A stretch of DNA of 64,000 nt from CAWFXC01 sp963819735 (GCA_963819735.1 CAWFXC010000001.1:806001-870000); one strand, 5' to 3'. Shown: positions 7,555 through 16,200, numbered from the stretch's first letter. Made by a program: numbers and translations. Notes: generated by a model from the sequence alone, not told the origin.

Positions 7555-8310
7555 TCAGGTGTTGGCGGCGTCGAGGTAGCTCGGGGGTTCGCCGCCGCCG
7601 TGGACCGCGAGGTTGGCGCCACTGATGTAGTTCGCGAGCGGCGACGCCAGGAACACGCACGCGTCACCGATCTCGGCCGGCCATGCCAAGCGCCCGATGG
7701 GGACGGTGGCCCCCACCGCGGCGATGCCGTCCTCGTCGCCGTAGAAGAGGTGCGCCTGCTCGGTGCGCACCATGCCCGCGGTCACCAGGTTGACCCGCAC
7801 CTTCGGGGCCCACTCGGCGGCGACGGTCTGCGTGAAGTTCACCAGCCCGGCTTTGGCCGCGCCGTACGCCGCCGTCTTCGGCGTGGGCCGCATGCCGCTC
7901 ACACTTCCCACGCTGACGATCGAACCGCCGTCGCCCTGTTGCATCCAGTGATTGGCGCGCTGTGAGCAGAAGATGGGCGCCAGCAGGTTGAGGGCGACGA
8001 TCCGCTCGGTGAACCGCGGGGCCGCGGTGGTCGAATCCGCGGGCGGCGAACCGCCGGCGTTGTTCACCAGCACGTCGAGGTGACCGAGACGCTCGACGAC
8101 CGCGTCGATGGTCGCCCACGCCGCTTCGCCGTCGCGCAGGTCGCCGGCGAAGAAGGTCCAGTCGGCGGGGAGGTCGTCGACCTCCTTGCGGGCGCACACC
8201 GCGACGGTGGCACCGGCGTCGGCGAACCGTTGCGCGATCCCGCGACCCACGCCCTTCGTGCCGCCGGTGACGAGCACGACCTTCCCCTCCAGATCGAGCT
8301 CGATGCTCAT
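7555..8310 (-). CDS. SDR family oxidoreductase (Rv3549c-like)
   Basis: A 251-residue classical short-chain dehydrogenase: cofactor loop TGGTKGVGRG (15-24), NNAGG at 83-87, catalytic S136, Y149 and K153 (YGAAK). The C-terminal GANLAVHGGGEPPSYLDAA strongly resembles the SDR encoded beside echA20 in M. tuberculosis (Rv3549c). I start it at the ATG at 8310 (MSIELDLEGK), discarding an upstream extension that has no family character. It lies upstream of echA20 in the same direction with a 72-base gap, and is divergent from the crotonase at 8415. Likely role: oxidation or reduction of a hydroxy/keto group on a ring C/D CoA intermediate. Confidence 0.85.
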   Translation of the reverse strand: MSIELDLEGKVVLVTGGTKGVGRGIAQRFADAGATVAVCARKEVDDLPADWTFFAGDLRDGEAAWATIDAVVERLGHLDVLVNNAGGSPPADSTTAAPRFTERIVALNLLAPIFCSQRANHWMQQGDGGSIVSVGSVSGMRPTPKTAAYGAAKAGLVNFTQTVAAEWAPKVRVNLVTAGMVRTEQAHLFYGDEDGIAAVGATVPIGRLAWPAEIGDACVFLASPLANYISGANLAVHGGGEPPSYLDAANT

Positions 8311-8389
8311 GCCCACCACGCCTTTCGTTGCTCGCCTTGGTTGCTCACCCGAGATCTGCCGGCCGACGATCATGGCGCCGGGGCCGGGT

Positions 8390-8408
8390 TACGGTACCGC
8401 GCAGGAGG
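8390..8408 (+). promoter_or_regulatory. Possible -10 box and strong Shine-Dalgarno before the 8415 crotonase
   Basis: TACGGT at 8390-8395 fits the actinobacterial TANNNT -10 pattern, and AGGAGG at 8403-8408 is a near-perfect ribosome binding site 6 bases before the ATG at 8415. The RBS decides the start; the -10 call is tentative. Confidence 0.4.
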
Positions 8409-8414
8409 TCGACC

Positions 8415-9185
8415 ATGACGCAGCTGCAACACGTCGAAGTCGTCACCGACGGGCCCGTCACCCACCTGCGGCTCGATCGTCCCGAACGCCGCAATGCGTT
8501 GAGTCACGACCTCATGCGGGAAGTGATCGACGCCCTCCGATCACTGCCCGACGACTGCGCGATCGTGATCATCGACGCGCACGGGCCGGCGTTCTCGGCC
8601 GGCCACGACCTGGCGGAGATGGTCGGCCGCGACGACGGCTTCTACGCGGATCTGTTCGCCGCGTGCACCGAGATGATGCTGGCGCTGCACGAGCTCCCCC
8701 AACCGGTGATCGCCAAGGTCCAGGGGATCGCCACTGCGGCCGGGTGCCAGCTCGTCGCGGCGTGCGACCTCGCGGTCGCGTCGACGACCGCCGCTTTCGC
8801 CACGCCGGGCGTGAAGATCGGCCTGTTCTGCTCGACGCCGATGGTGCCGCTGTCGCGCGCGATCGGGCGCAAGCGGGCGTTGCAGATGCTGCTCACCGGT
8901 GAACCGATCGACGCCGCCACCGCGCTCGACTGGGGGCTGGTGAACCAGGTGGTGCCGCCGGCCGAGCTCGACGCGGCGGTCGACGCGCTCGCCGCCCAAA
9001 TCCTCCGCTTCAGCCCACGCGTCATCGGCCTCGGCAAGCGGGCGTTCTACGACCAGATCGAACGCGCCGAGCCCGACGCCTACCGCGCCGTCGGGCCGGT
9101 GATGGCCGCCAACGCCGCCGATGCCGACGCCCAGGAGGGCATCACCGCGTTCCTCGAGAAGAGGGAACCGGATTGGCCTGCTTAG
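8415..9185 (+). CDS. Enoyl-CoA hydratase/isomerase family protein
   Basis: A 256-residue crotonase with LDRPERRNALSHDLM at 17-31, the first oxyanion segment AFSAGHDLAEM near 58-68 and the second, IATAAGCQLVAACDLAVAS, near 104-122. The tail EGITAFLEKREPDWP is the standard C-terminus. It hydrates or isomerises an enoyl-CoA in beta-oxidation; substrate is unknown. It is transcribed divergently from the SDR/ipd operon and its stop overlaps by 4 bases the stop of the convergent luciferase-like gene, so it is probably monocistronic. The ATG at 8415 is set by the AGGAGG box. Confidence 0.85.
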   Translation: MTQLQHVEVVTDGPVTHLRLDRPERRNALSHDLMREVIDALRSLPDDCAIVIIDAHGPAFSAGHDLAEMVGRDDGFYADLFAACTEMMLALHELPQPVIAKVQGIATAAGCQLVAACDLAVASTTAAFATPGVKIGLFCSTPMVPLSRAIGRKRALQMLLTGEPIDAATALDWGLVNQVVPPAELDAAVDALAAQILRFSPRVIGLGKRAFYDQIERAEPDAYRAVGPVMAANAADADAQEGITAFLEKREPDWPA

Positions 9186-10300
9186 CCGACCTGGGCCTCG
9201 CGCTGGCGGGTGGTCGAGTGCACCGGGTCCTTGTCGAACTCGGGCAGCACGAACTTGCCGAACGTCTCGACCGACTCGATGGCGGCGTCGAACGGCGTGT
9301 CGTCCGACAACGAACCGAACGACACCTGGTCGGCGCCGATCGCCTCGTACTTGCGCATCGTGGCGATCGCTTCGTCAGGCGTGCCCACCGCGATCGCGCC
9401 GGCGGCGATCGCCGCGTTCACCTGTTCGAGCGGCAACGGCGGCGCCAGCTTCGGCGTCTTGTCGATGCCGGCCGCCTGCGGGAAGCTGTCGAGGTACTTC
9501 GCCACCAGCGACGTGTGGTAGCCGGTCTGGTTGTGACGGAACACCTCGCGCGCCCGCGCGCCGTCTTCCATCACCGTCATCGCGGTCGTGACCATCACGT
9601 TGTTGTTCACGTAGCCACCGACGGGATCGGCGTCTTCGATCGTGGTCTTGTAGATGTCGATGAGCGGTTTCAGCGCCTCGGTGCCGGCAAAGCTGAAGCA
9701 CAACACCCCGATCCCCATGCGGGCCGCCTTCTCGAAGGTGCCCGGCGAACCGGCCGCCACCCAGATGGGCGGGTGCGGCAAGGTGACCGGCTTCGGCAGC
9801 ACCTGGCGACGTGGCAACGAGAAGAAGCGTCCCTCGTAGGGGCCGTACTCGTCGGGGCCCATCATGGCGATGATCTGCGGCAGGGCCTCGTCGTACATCT
9901 CCCGAGTGATGTCCATCGACTCGATGCCGAAGCCGAGCACCTCGGTCGACGACGAACCGCGGCCGGTGCCGAACTCGAAGCGCCCCGGCGACAACTGGTC
10001 GAGCATGGCGACCTTCTCGGCCACGCGCGCCGGATGACAGATCGGGGGTGTGATGTTGATGATCCCCGAGCCGATGTGGATGTTGTCGGTGATGGCCAAC
10101 GCGTACGCCATCCACGCCTCGTTGGCCGACAGGTGCGAGTACTCGTCGAGGAAGTGGTGCTCGGTGACCCATACGTACTTGAAGCCCGAGCGGTCGGCGG
10201 CCTGCACGACCGCGAGCTCGGCGCGCAGGACGTCCTGCTCGGTCTCGGTGGCCCGGCGGTGCTCCGGGTAGTACATGCCGGTGAAGACACCGAATTCCAT
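9182..10300 (-). CDS. Luciferase-like (LLM class) flavin-dependent monooxygenase
   Basis: A 372-residue TIM-barrel bacterial-luciferase family protein. It starts MEFGVFTGMYYPEHRR and shows YVWVTEHHFLDEYSHLSANE (43-62), a signature of FMN-linked luciferase-like oxygenases, and RFEFGTGRGSSSTEVLGFG at about 106-124 for phosphate binding. Substrate unknown. It follows ipdF by 9 bases on the same strand, so both may be one transcript reading out of the broken TetR gene. It differs from the Rv3520c-type F420 enzymes elsewhere in the window (17934, 34723) and could use FMNH2 rather than F420. Confidence 0.8.
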   Translation of the reverse strand: MEFGVFTGMYYPEHRRATETEQDVLRAELAVVQAADRSGFKYVWVTEHHFLDEYSHLSANEAWMAYALAITDNIHIGSGIINITPPICHPARVAEKVAMLDQLSPGRFEFGTGRGSSSTEVLGFGIESMDITREMYDEALPQIIAMMGPDEYGPYEGRFFSLPRRQVLPKPVTLPHPPIWVAAGSPGTFEKAARMGIGVLCFSFAGTEALKPLIDIYKTTIEDADPVGGYVNNNVMVTTAMTVMEDGARAREVFRHNQTGYHTSLVAKYLDSFPQAAGIDKTPKLAPPLPLEQVNAAIAAGAIAVGTPDEAIATMRKYEAIGADQVSFGSLSDDTPFDAAIESVETFGKFVLPEFDKDPVHSTTRQREAQVG

Positions 10301-10309
10301 TGGTCCCCC

Positions 10310-11080
10310 CTAGGGATGTTGACTCGACACTGACACGCTCTCGCCGGTCATGTAACCGGAGTATTCCGACGCGAGGAACACGATCACGTTCGCGACCTCC
10401 CACGGCTCGGCCGGGCGTCCGAATGCCTCCCGGGCCGACAGCTCCTCGAGCAACTCGTCGGACGTGACCTTGGCCAGGTTGGCGTGCATGGCCAGGCTCG
10501 GCGCGACCGCGTTGACCCGCACACCGTGGGGCGCCGCTTCGAGGGCCGCACACCGCGTGAGCGCCATCACTCCTGCCTTCGCCGCCGCGTAGTGGGCCTG
10601 GCCGGTCTGCGCGCGCCAACCGATGACCGATGCGTTGTTGACGATGACACCGCGGCCGTTCGGATACATGTGGTTGAGCGCGGCGCGCGTGCAACGGAAC
10701 GTGCCGTTGAGCGTGACGTCGAGCACGCGCGACCACTGCTCGTCGGTCATGGTGTGCAGCTCGGCGGTGCCCCCGAGGCCCGCGTTGTTCACGACCACGT
10801 CGATCGCACCGAGCTCGGCGGACGCAGCGGCGAAGAGTGCCTGCACCGAGTCCTCGTCGGTCACATCGCACGGAATCCCGGGCACGCCGATGGACTCCGC
10901 CGATTCGCCGAGGCGGCGCTCGTGCTTGTCGGATATCACCACCCGCGCGCCTTCCTCGACGCACCGCTGGGCGACGCTGAAGCCGATGCCGGTGCCGGCG
11001 GCCGCGGTGACGAGCACGGTCTTGCCGGTGAGGAGGCCGTGGCCCTCGACGTAGGGGGGCACGTTGGCGGAACCGGGCAC
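10310..11080 (-). CDS. ipdF: IpdF-like short-chain dehydrogenase
   Basis: A 256-residue SDR whose details match IpdF (M. tuberculosis Rv3559c) as I remember it: the preamble VEGHGLLTGKTVLVTAAAGT with a TAAAGTGIG cofactor loop (25-33), SDKHERRLGE, VNNAGLGG, VIGWRAQTGQAHYAAAKAGV with S151, Y164 and K168, and the C-terminal VSSQHP. IpdF acts in degradation of the HIP-CoA (ring C/D) intermediate and belongs to the KstR2 regulon in mycobacteria. Finding it within 3 kb of echA20-ipdABC strengthens the pathway call. It lies between a broken TetR regulator and a luciferase-like gene on the same strand. Confidence 0.85.
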   Translation of the reverse strand: MPGSANVPPYVEGHGLLTGKTVLVTAAAGTGIGFSVAQRCVEEGARVVISDKHERRLGESAESIGVPGIPCDVTDEDSVQALFAAASAELGAIDVVVNNAGLGGTAELHTMTDEQWSRVLDVTLNGTFRCTRAALNHMYPNGRGVIVNNASVIGWRAQTGQAHYAAAKAGVMALTRCAALEAAPHGVRVNAVAPSLAMHANLAKVTSDELLEELSAREAFGRPAEPWEVANVIVFLASEYSGYMTGESVSVSSQHP

Positions 11081-11171
11081 GGGAAGCTCTTCCTCTTGGT
11101 GGGTACTGGGCGGTCGGTCGGAGCTGGTCGGTGGGAGCTGGACGGTGGGACGCTCGACCGGACCGGATCGG

Positions 11172-11874
11172 TCAGTCGGCGACGACGGCGACCGGCGGGA
11201 CGGTGGCGACGGGGGCGACAGCGGTGACAGGGCTGACGGCGATCACGTCGGTGGCGGGCGCGCTCAGCGCGCCGACCGACATGTCGACGAGGTTGACGAC
11301 GAACTCGGTGTGGTCGAGCGCGGGCCCGCCGGTGTGCGGGCCGTCGATCTGCCGGGCGCGCATGGCCAACGCTTCGCTGACCAGACCCAACAACGTCGTG
11401 ATGCGCTCGTGGCGGCGCGGGCCGGTCAGCTGCGGCAGGCAGGCGTCCATCGACTCGAACATCCGCTGCGTCTCGGTCGGACCGGTCGGCAGCTTGATGT
11501 CCCAGAAGTCGAACAGCGCCGACAACTGCGAGACGATCCGCAGGTACTCACGGCCGTCCTCGGTGGCGAGACAGCGGGCGAAGGGCACCACCAGCGCTTC
11601 GACCAGCGCGCGCGAGATCGCGCGGGTCGCCACTCGCTTCGATCTCGGTGAGCATCTCATGGCGTTCGGCCTGGATCCGGTCGTCGTAGCGGAGGATGAT
11701 CGCGTGCAGCAGGCCTTCGCGACCGCCGAAGTGGTAGTGCAGCGCCGACGCGTTGCGTTGCCCGGCCTGCTCGACGATCCGCTTCAGCGGCACCTGGTAG
11801 ATGCCTTCCCTCGCGAACAGGCTCTGTGCGGTGGAGAGCAGGAGCTCACGGGTGTCGGATGCGTCTCGGGCCAT
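11172..11874 (-). pseudogene. TetR family regulator with one frame break
   Basis: The N-terminal half (ATG at 11874) is a clear TetR DNA-binding domain: TRELLLSTAQSLFAREGIYQ followed by the helix-turn-helix around ASALHYHFGGREGLLHAI. After HEMLTEIEASG the frame is lost near 11620-11640. The ligand-binding half continues in the +1 frame (AISRALVEALVVPFARCLAT onward) to a stop at 11172-11174. Deleting one base in the GGCGACCC stretch joins both halves into about 234 residues. It is read away from the KstR-like palindrome at 11903-11916 and toward ipdF, so it is the natural local regulator. It does not look like KstR2 in sequence. Broken gene or sequence error cannot be decided here. Confidence 0.7.
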
Positions 11875-11902
11875 GAAGTGGCCCTCACAATAGACGTGTA
11901 GG

Positions 11903-11916
11903 TGGAACCGGTTCGC
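11903..11916. promoter_or_regulatory. KstR-like operator upstream of the TetR gene
   Basis: TGGAACCGGTTCGC matches the KstR consensus TNNAACNNGTTNNA at every fixed position but the last (C for A), and contains the perfect 10-base palindrome GAACCGGTTC (11905-11914). It lies 29-42 bases before the start of the TetR gene, in the gap after the amidohydrolase gene, where autoregulation would be expected. Confidence 0.5.
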
Positions 11917-11922
11917 GGGGAG

Positions 11923-13134
11923 CTACCGCGTGAACGCGGGGCTCACGCTGTCGTCGGGGATCACGTCGAGCGGGACGGCCACCGCGGCGGGCGACGGACC
12001 CACCCGGGCCGCGATCGGTGCGAGCGCATCGAGGTCGAAGCCGTAGACCCCGGCGATGTTGCCGGCCAGGATCCGGCGCAGATCCGCCTCCGGGGTCGCC
12101 GAGAACGTGCGCCGGAGACTCTCGAGCGTGTACGGGTACGTGCCCTCCTTGTGCGGGTAGTCGCTCCCCCACATGAACCGGTCGCAGCCGATCGTCGGCA
12201 ACGCCTCCGCCTCACCGGGCGACGGGAAGCTCGCACCGACCCAACAGTTCTGGGCGAAGTACTCGCTCGCCGACTTCTGCAGCACGTTGTCGACCTCGAA
12301 CCGCAGCTCGCCGATGCGCCCGGTCTTCGCCATCTCGCGTTGGAAGGCGTCGAGCTGGCGCAGCATCGACGGGATCCACGACGCCCCCTGTTCGGTGACG
12401 ACGAAACGCAGACCCGGGAATCGGTCGAACACGCCACTGACCAACATGTGCACCAACGTGCGGTGGGTGAAGAACGCGGTCTCGGTGAGGAAGACGACGG
12501 GCGACGCCGGGTAATTGCCGTAGTCGGGCTGTCCGCTCCCCGAGTGACTGTTGACCACGACGTCGAGCTCCTCGCACACCGCCCACAGCGGGTCGTACGC
12601 GGGCGAGTAGAGCGGTTCGATGTTCTTGGCGTCGGGCGGCACCGACGGCAGGAGGATCCCGCCCCGCAACCCGTGCTCCTTGATCCACCGCACGTCGGCA
12701 ACCGCTTCGTCGACGTCGTTGAGGAAGATCTGCCCGATGCCCGCCCGACGTTCCGGGTACTCGGCGCACCAGTCGGCCAGCCAGCGGTTGTGGGCGCGGA
12801 TGCCGGCGAGGCGCAACTCGAAGTCGTCGGGCGACGGGGGGCGCGCCAACAACGCCATGTTGGGGAAGAACGGCGGCACGGTGTTCGGGAAGATCACCTC
12901 ACCCACGATGCCGTCGGCCTCGAGCTCGGCGTTGCGACGCTCGCTGTTCCAGTTGCGGTCGCGGTCGCCGCCCTGCAGATCCCGGAACGGGTTGCGGTAC
13001 TTCTCGCGCCACGCGTCGAAGTCGTCGAGGTAGCGCGGCTCGAGGTAGCCGCGGTACGTGTCGTGGCTGGCGCCGGCGTGACAGTCGGCCGAGATGATCG
13101 TGTACGGAACCGTCGACAGTTCGACTGCGGTCAC
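11923..13134 (-). CDS. Amidohydrolase family protein (amidohydrolase-2 type)
   Basis: A 403-residue metal-dependent TIM-barrel hydrolase or decarboxylase. The opening YTIISADCHAG (11-21) gives the Asp-x-His metal ligands, VVNSHSGSG around 192-200 supplies a further histidine, and FMWGSDYPHKEGTYP near 330 holds the conserved Asp. This is the aminocarboxymuconate-semialdehyde decarboxylase-like branch common in actinobacterial catabolic clusters. GTG start at 13134 overlaps the upstream SnoaL-like gene by GTGA. Substrate cannot be told; a non-oxidative decarboxylase or a ring-cleavage hydrolase are both possible. Confidence 0.8.
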   Translation of the reverse strand: MTAVELSTVPYTIISADCHAGASHDTYRGYLEPRYLDDFDAWREKYRNPFRDLQGGDRDRNWNSERRNAELEADGIVGEVIFPNTVPPFFPNMALLARPPSPDDFELRLAGIRAHNRWLADWCAEYPERRAGIGQIFLNDVDEAVADVRWIKEHGLRGGILLPSVPPDAKNIEPLYSPAYDPLWAVCEELDVVVNSHSGSGQPDYGNYPASPVVFLTETAFFTHRTLVHMLVSGVFDRFPGLRFVVTEQGASWIPSMLRQLDAFQREMAKTGRIGELRFEVDNVLQKSASEYFAQNCWVGASFPSPGEAEALPTIGCDRFMWGSDYPHKEGTYPYTLESLRRTFSATPEADLRRILAGNIAGVYGFDLDALAPIAARVGPSPAAVAVPLDVIPDDSVSPAFTR

Positions 13135-13571
13135 GACTTCTTCCCGGGGAAGATCCGCATGTAGCTCTTCTCCTCGACCCGCTCCTTGATGCGCCAGCCG
13201 TCGGCCGTACGCACGAGCTTGTCGAGGTACCAGAGCCCGCAGACCATCAGGTCGGCGTCGTCACCCTCCCCCATCGTCATCGGGTTGTGGCAAATTGTCT
13301 TGGCCTCGGCGGTGTCGCCGTCGACGGTGATCTGGCTGGTCGCGACCATGTGCTGGTACGACGGGAACATCGGCATCGCCGACCGCAGGAACTCGATCGT
13401 GCTCGGGAGGTCGCCCGCGCTGCCGCCCATCACCGAGTAGTCGATGAAGGCATCGGGCGTGAACACCCGCTCGAACGCCGCCCAGTCCTTGGTGTCGAGG
13501 GCGTAGGTGTAGGCGACGAACAGGTCCTGGATCTCCATCCGGTCGGAAATCTCCTGGAGCGACAACGTCAT
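13131..13571 (-). CDS. SnoaL/NTF2-like protein
   Basis: A 146-residue cone-shaped (NTF2-fold) protein: MEIQDLFVAYTYALDTKDWA (12-31) and FERVFTPDAFIDYSVMGG are the usual SnoaL_4 N-terminal helices; HMVATSQITVDGDTAEAKTI forms the later strand. Members act as isomerases, dehydratases, hydroxylase partners or small ligand-binding proteins. It overlaps the following amidohydrolase by 4 bases, so the two probably act on one compound. It is one of five such proteins in the window. Confidence 0.75.
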   Translation of the reverse strand: MTLSLQEISDRMEIQDLFVAYTYALDTKDWAAFERVFTPDAFIDYSVMGGSAGDLPSTIEFLRSAMPMFPSYQHMVATSQITVDGDTAEAKTICHNPMTMGEGDDADLMVCGLWYLDKLVRTADGWRIKERVEEKSYMRIFPGKKS

Positions 13572-13593
13572 GCGGGTGACCCCCCTCGTGATT

Positions 13594-13608
13594 CGCCCGG
13601 TCCGGGCG
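13594..13608. promoter_or_regulatory. Palindrome CGCCCGG-T-CCGGGCG in divergent promoter region
   Basis: A perfect 7-base inverted repeat around one T lies 23-37 bases upstream of the SnoaL gene start (13571, minus) and well upstream of the divergent hydrolase (13741, plus). It could be an operator or a short hairpin in the leader. Confidence 0.35.
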
Positions 13609-13633
13609 ACAGGTGCGCCGACGGCGCCAGTGG

Positions 13634-13663
13634 GTCAAGATACGCCGCGTCAAGATCTGCCGC
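13634..13663. repeat. Tandem 15-base direct repeat
   Basis: GTCAAGATACGCCGC (13634-13648) is followed immediately by GTCAAGATCTGCCGC (13649-13663), two mismatches apart, in the divergent intergenic region upstream of the hydrolase gene at 13741. It may be a duplicated regulator-binding half or simple slippage. Confidence 0.6.
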
Positions 13664-13740
13664 GTCGCTCACACCGAGCCGACCCGCGACCCGTCTACCT
13701 CCACCCCGACCCGCCGCCCCGACAGCAGGAGCCGACCACC

Positions 13741-14688
13741 GTGCCCATCGATGCCCGCCTGCAACCGATCCTCGACGGCGCGCGGAGCGCCCCGGCGCCC
13801 GACCCGTCGCTCAGCACCAGTGAACGGCGGGCCCACGCGGACGCGGCCATGGAGTTGAGCTTCATGGCGTTCGCGGGCGCGGGGCCGGAGGTGGCGTCGG
13901 TCGTCGACCACACGGTGGCGGTCGACGGCGGGGAGATCACGGTGCGGGTGTACACGCCCGCGGGTGACGCGCCCCTGCCCGCGCACCTCTACATCCACGG
14001 TGGTGGGTTCTGGATCGGGACGCTCGACCACTTCGACGTCAACTGCCGCGCCACCGCGGTCGGCGCGGGATGCGTGGTCGCCTCGGTCGACTACCGCCTC
14101 GCACCGGAGTTCCACTTCCCCACCGCGCCGGAGGACTGCTACGCCGCGCTGCGTTGGTTGGTCGACCACGCGGGCGAGTTGGGCGTCGACCCGAGCCGGA
14201 TCTCGGTCGGTGGCGGGAGCGCTGGCGGGAACCTCGCGGCCGTGGTCGCACTGATGGCGCGCGACCGCGGGGGCCCGCCCCTCGTGTTCGAGGTGCTCGA
14301 GATCCCCGTGACCGACCTCACCATGAGCCAGCCGTCAGTGGCGGAGAACGCGGAGGGCTACGTGCTCACGCGGGAGGCAATGGACCAGTACGTCGGCTAC
14401 TACCTCGGCGAGTCCGGCGATCCGAAGGATCCGTACGCGTCGCCGCTGCTCGCCGGCGACCTCTCCGGGCTTCCTCCCGCGCTCGTCATGACGATGGAGT
14501 TCGATCCGCTCCGCGACGAGGGCGAGGCGTACGGACGCCGCTTGCAGGAGGCCGGGGTGCCCACCACCGTGCGCCGGTGGGACGGTCAGATCCACGGGTC
14601 GGCGAGCTTCGCCCAGCTGGTACCCGATGTCGCGACCGAGTACCGCGAGATGGTGAACGCCGCGCTGCGCGCGGCGTACGCGGGCTAA
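13741..14688 (+). CDS. Alpha/beta hydrolase, hormone-sensitive-lipase type esterase
   Basis: A 315-residue carboxylesterase of the HSL family: oxyanion motif HGGGFW at 86-91, DYRLAPE at 117-123, nucleophile elbow GGGSAGG with S160, then an acid near EFDPLRDEG and the catalytic histidine in IHGSASF near the C-terminus. It hydrolyses esters or lactones. I chose the GTG at 13741, where the HSL N-terminal helix starts and which has AGCAGGAG just before it; a longer frame to 13570 adds proline-rich sequence with no family match. It ends 4 bases inside the convergent MarR gene. Confidence 0.85.
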   Translation: MPIDARLQPILDGARSAPAPDPSLSTSERRAHADAAMELSFMAFAGAGPEVASVVDHTVAVDGGEITVRVYTPAGDAPLPAHLYIHGGGFWIGTLDHFDVNCRATAVGAGCVVASVDYRLAPEFHFPTAPEDCYAALRWLVDHAGELGVDPSRISVGGGSAGGNLAAVVALMARDRGGPPLVFEVLEIPVTDLTMSQPSVAENAEGYVLTREAMDQYVGYYLGESGDPKDPYASPLLAGDLSGLPPALVMTMEFDPLRDEGEAYGRRLQEAGVPTTVRRWDGQIHGSASFAQLVPDVATEYREMVNAALRAAYAG

Positions 14689-15137
14689 CCGGGGCGGCGG
14701 GTGACGTCGCGGACGACGCGCTCGAGGTAGTCGGCCAGCGTCCGCAACTCGGCGGCCTTCCAACCGGCGAATGCCTCGTCGACGATCTCGTCGGTGGCCA
14801 CGCGGTACGCGTCGTAGGCCCGTCGTCCCTTCGGCGTGATGTCGACGATGCTGGCGCGACCGTCGGTGGGGTCGGCCGCCCGCTTCACGTAGCCCTCGCG
14901 GCACAACCCGGCGATCTCGCGGCTCACCAGTGGTGCTTCGAGGTCGGTGAGATCGGCGAGGCGCGACAATCGCACCGGGCCGGAGCCGCACAGGGCCGAC
15001 ACGATGCTGATCGCCGGACGCGACAGGTTCACGCCCGACCGCTCGGCTCGGTTCCGCGCCGCCTCGCGCCCACCCCCGACGCGCGCGATCCGCACGATGG
15101 CCTTCTCCACTCGTTGCAGGTCGTCGAGGCGCGCCAC
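14685..15137 (-). CDS. MarR family transcriptional regulator
   Basis: A 150-residue winged-helix regulator starting with GTG at 15137. The recognition region LSRLADLTDLEAPLVSREIA and the wing DPTDGRASIVDITPKGRRAY are diagnostic. MarR proteins typically sense phenolic or CoA-linked compounds. It lies directly downstream of the alcohol dehydrogenase gene, 25 bases from its restored stop, on the same strand, so it may control that dehydrogenase/SDR unit. It overlaps the convergent esterase stop by 4 bases. Confidence 0.8.
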   Translation of the reverse strand: MARLDDLQRVEKAIVRIARVGGGREAARNRAERSGVNLSRPAISIVSALCGSGPVRLSRLADLTDLEAPLVSREIAGLCREGYVKRAADPTDGRASIVDITPKGRRAYDAYRVATDEIVDEAFAGWKAAELRTLADYLERVVRDVTRRPG

Positions 15138-15162
15138 GGGCGCAGACCGTACCAGCGAGGGT

Positions 15163-16198
15163 TCAGCCGTTCGGGGTGACGACGGCGCGGCTGCGGAGCT
15201 CCCCCGCGTGGAAACGCGCGGTACGCGTCGGGCGCCTGCTCGAACGGGAAGTGCTCGACGTCGACCCGCACTTCGCCGGCCTCCGCCAGCGCGATCACCT
15301 CGTGCAGGTCGCTGATGGTCGACGCCAACGGGACGAACACCTCGCACTCGAGCGGCACCGCACCCCAGCCGACCTTGGCCAGACCGCCGCCCGCGCCCAC
15401 GAACGCGACCGCACCCAAGGTGCGCGCGCAGGCGAGCGCGAGCCGCATCGTGCTGTCGATACCGACGAAGTCGAACACGCCCATCGCGCCTTCGCCCCCA
15501 GTGAGCTCGCGCACCGTGGCCGCAGTGGTGTCGTCGGAGAGCAGCGTCTCGTGCGCGCCCAGATCGCTCGCCACCGCGAGCTGCGCCTCGACGATGTCGA
15601 TGGCGATGACGCGCGCCGACGTGAGCCGGCGCAGGTACTGCACCGCGTACGAACCGAGCCCGCCCGGGCCGATGACCACCGCGGTCGTGCCGGGGACCAG
15701 CTTCGGCAGCACGCGCTTCACCGCGTGGTAGGAGGTCGAGCCGGCGTCGGTGAGGGGCCCGACGCGACGCGGATCGAGCGTGGTGAGCGGGACCAACTCG
15801 CGCCGCGGGACGAGCAGGAAGTTGGCCAGCCCGCCGTCTTCGCCGTACCCCCGGCCGGTGCTGCCTCGGGGGCAGTAGTTGTCGTGGCCCTGCAGGCAGT
15901 AGCGGCAGCGGCCGCACGACGCGATCCCGGCGACCGCGACCGCGTCGCCGAGGGCGAGGTCGTCGACGTCGTCGCCGAGCTCCTCGACCCATCCCGCGTT
16001 CTCGTGCCCGAGGGTGAATGGCAGCTCGTAGGGCATCACGCCGGGGGGCGCATCGAGGAAGTGCAGATCGCTGTGGCAAAGCCCCACTCCCGCCACCTTG
16101 ATCAACACCTCGCCGCGGCCCGGCCGCGGCACCTCGACCTCACGGAACTCGGCCGGCCGGCCCCACTCCACGAGTTGGTACGCGGTCATCGTCGCCAT
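15163..16198 (-). CDS. Zinc-dependent alcohol dehydrogenase, frame break near C-terminus
   Basis: About 345 residues of a medium-chain (MDR) alcohol dehydrogenase: catalytic zinc ligands C41 and the LGHE segment (H65/E66), structural zinc cysteines C95, C98, C101 and C109, and the NAD loop VIGPGGLGSYAVQ. The first 327 or so residues are intact, but after EQAPDAYRAF the frame shifts. Removing one A from AAA at 15212-15214 (plus strand) gives the expected ending HAGELRSRAVVTPNG and a stop at 15163-15165. As written, the frame instead runs on to 15029 through unrelated sequence. Start is ATG at 16198, 2 bases after the upstream SDR. Oxidises an alcohol with NAD+. Confidence 0.8.
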
Positions 16199-16200
16199 CG

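Noticed and set aside
11172..11874. TetR gene as a KstR2 orthologue
   Set aside because: Despite its position near ipdF, the sequence of both domains differs from KstR2 as I recall it, and the nearby operator is KstR-like, not KstR2-like.
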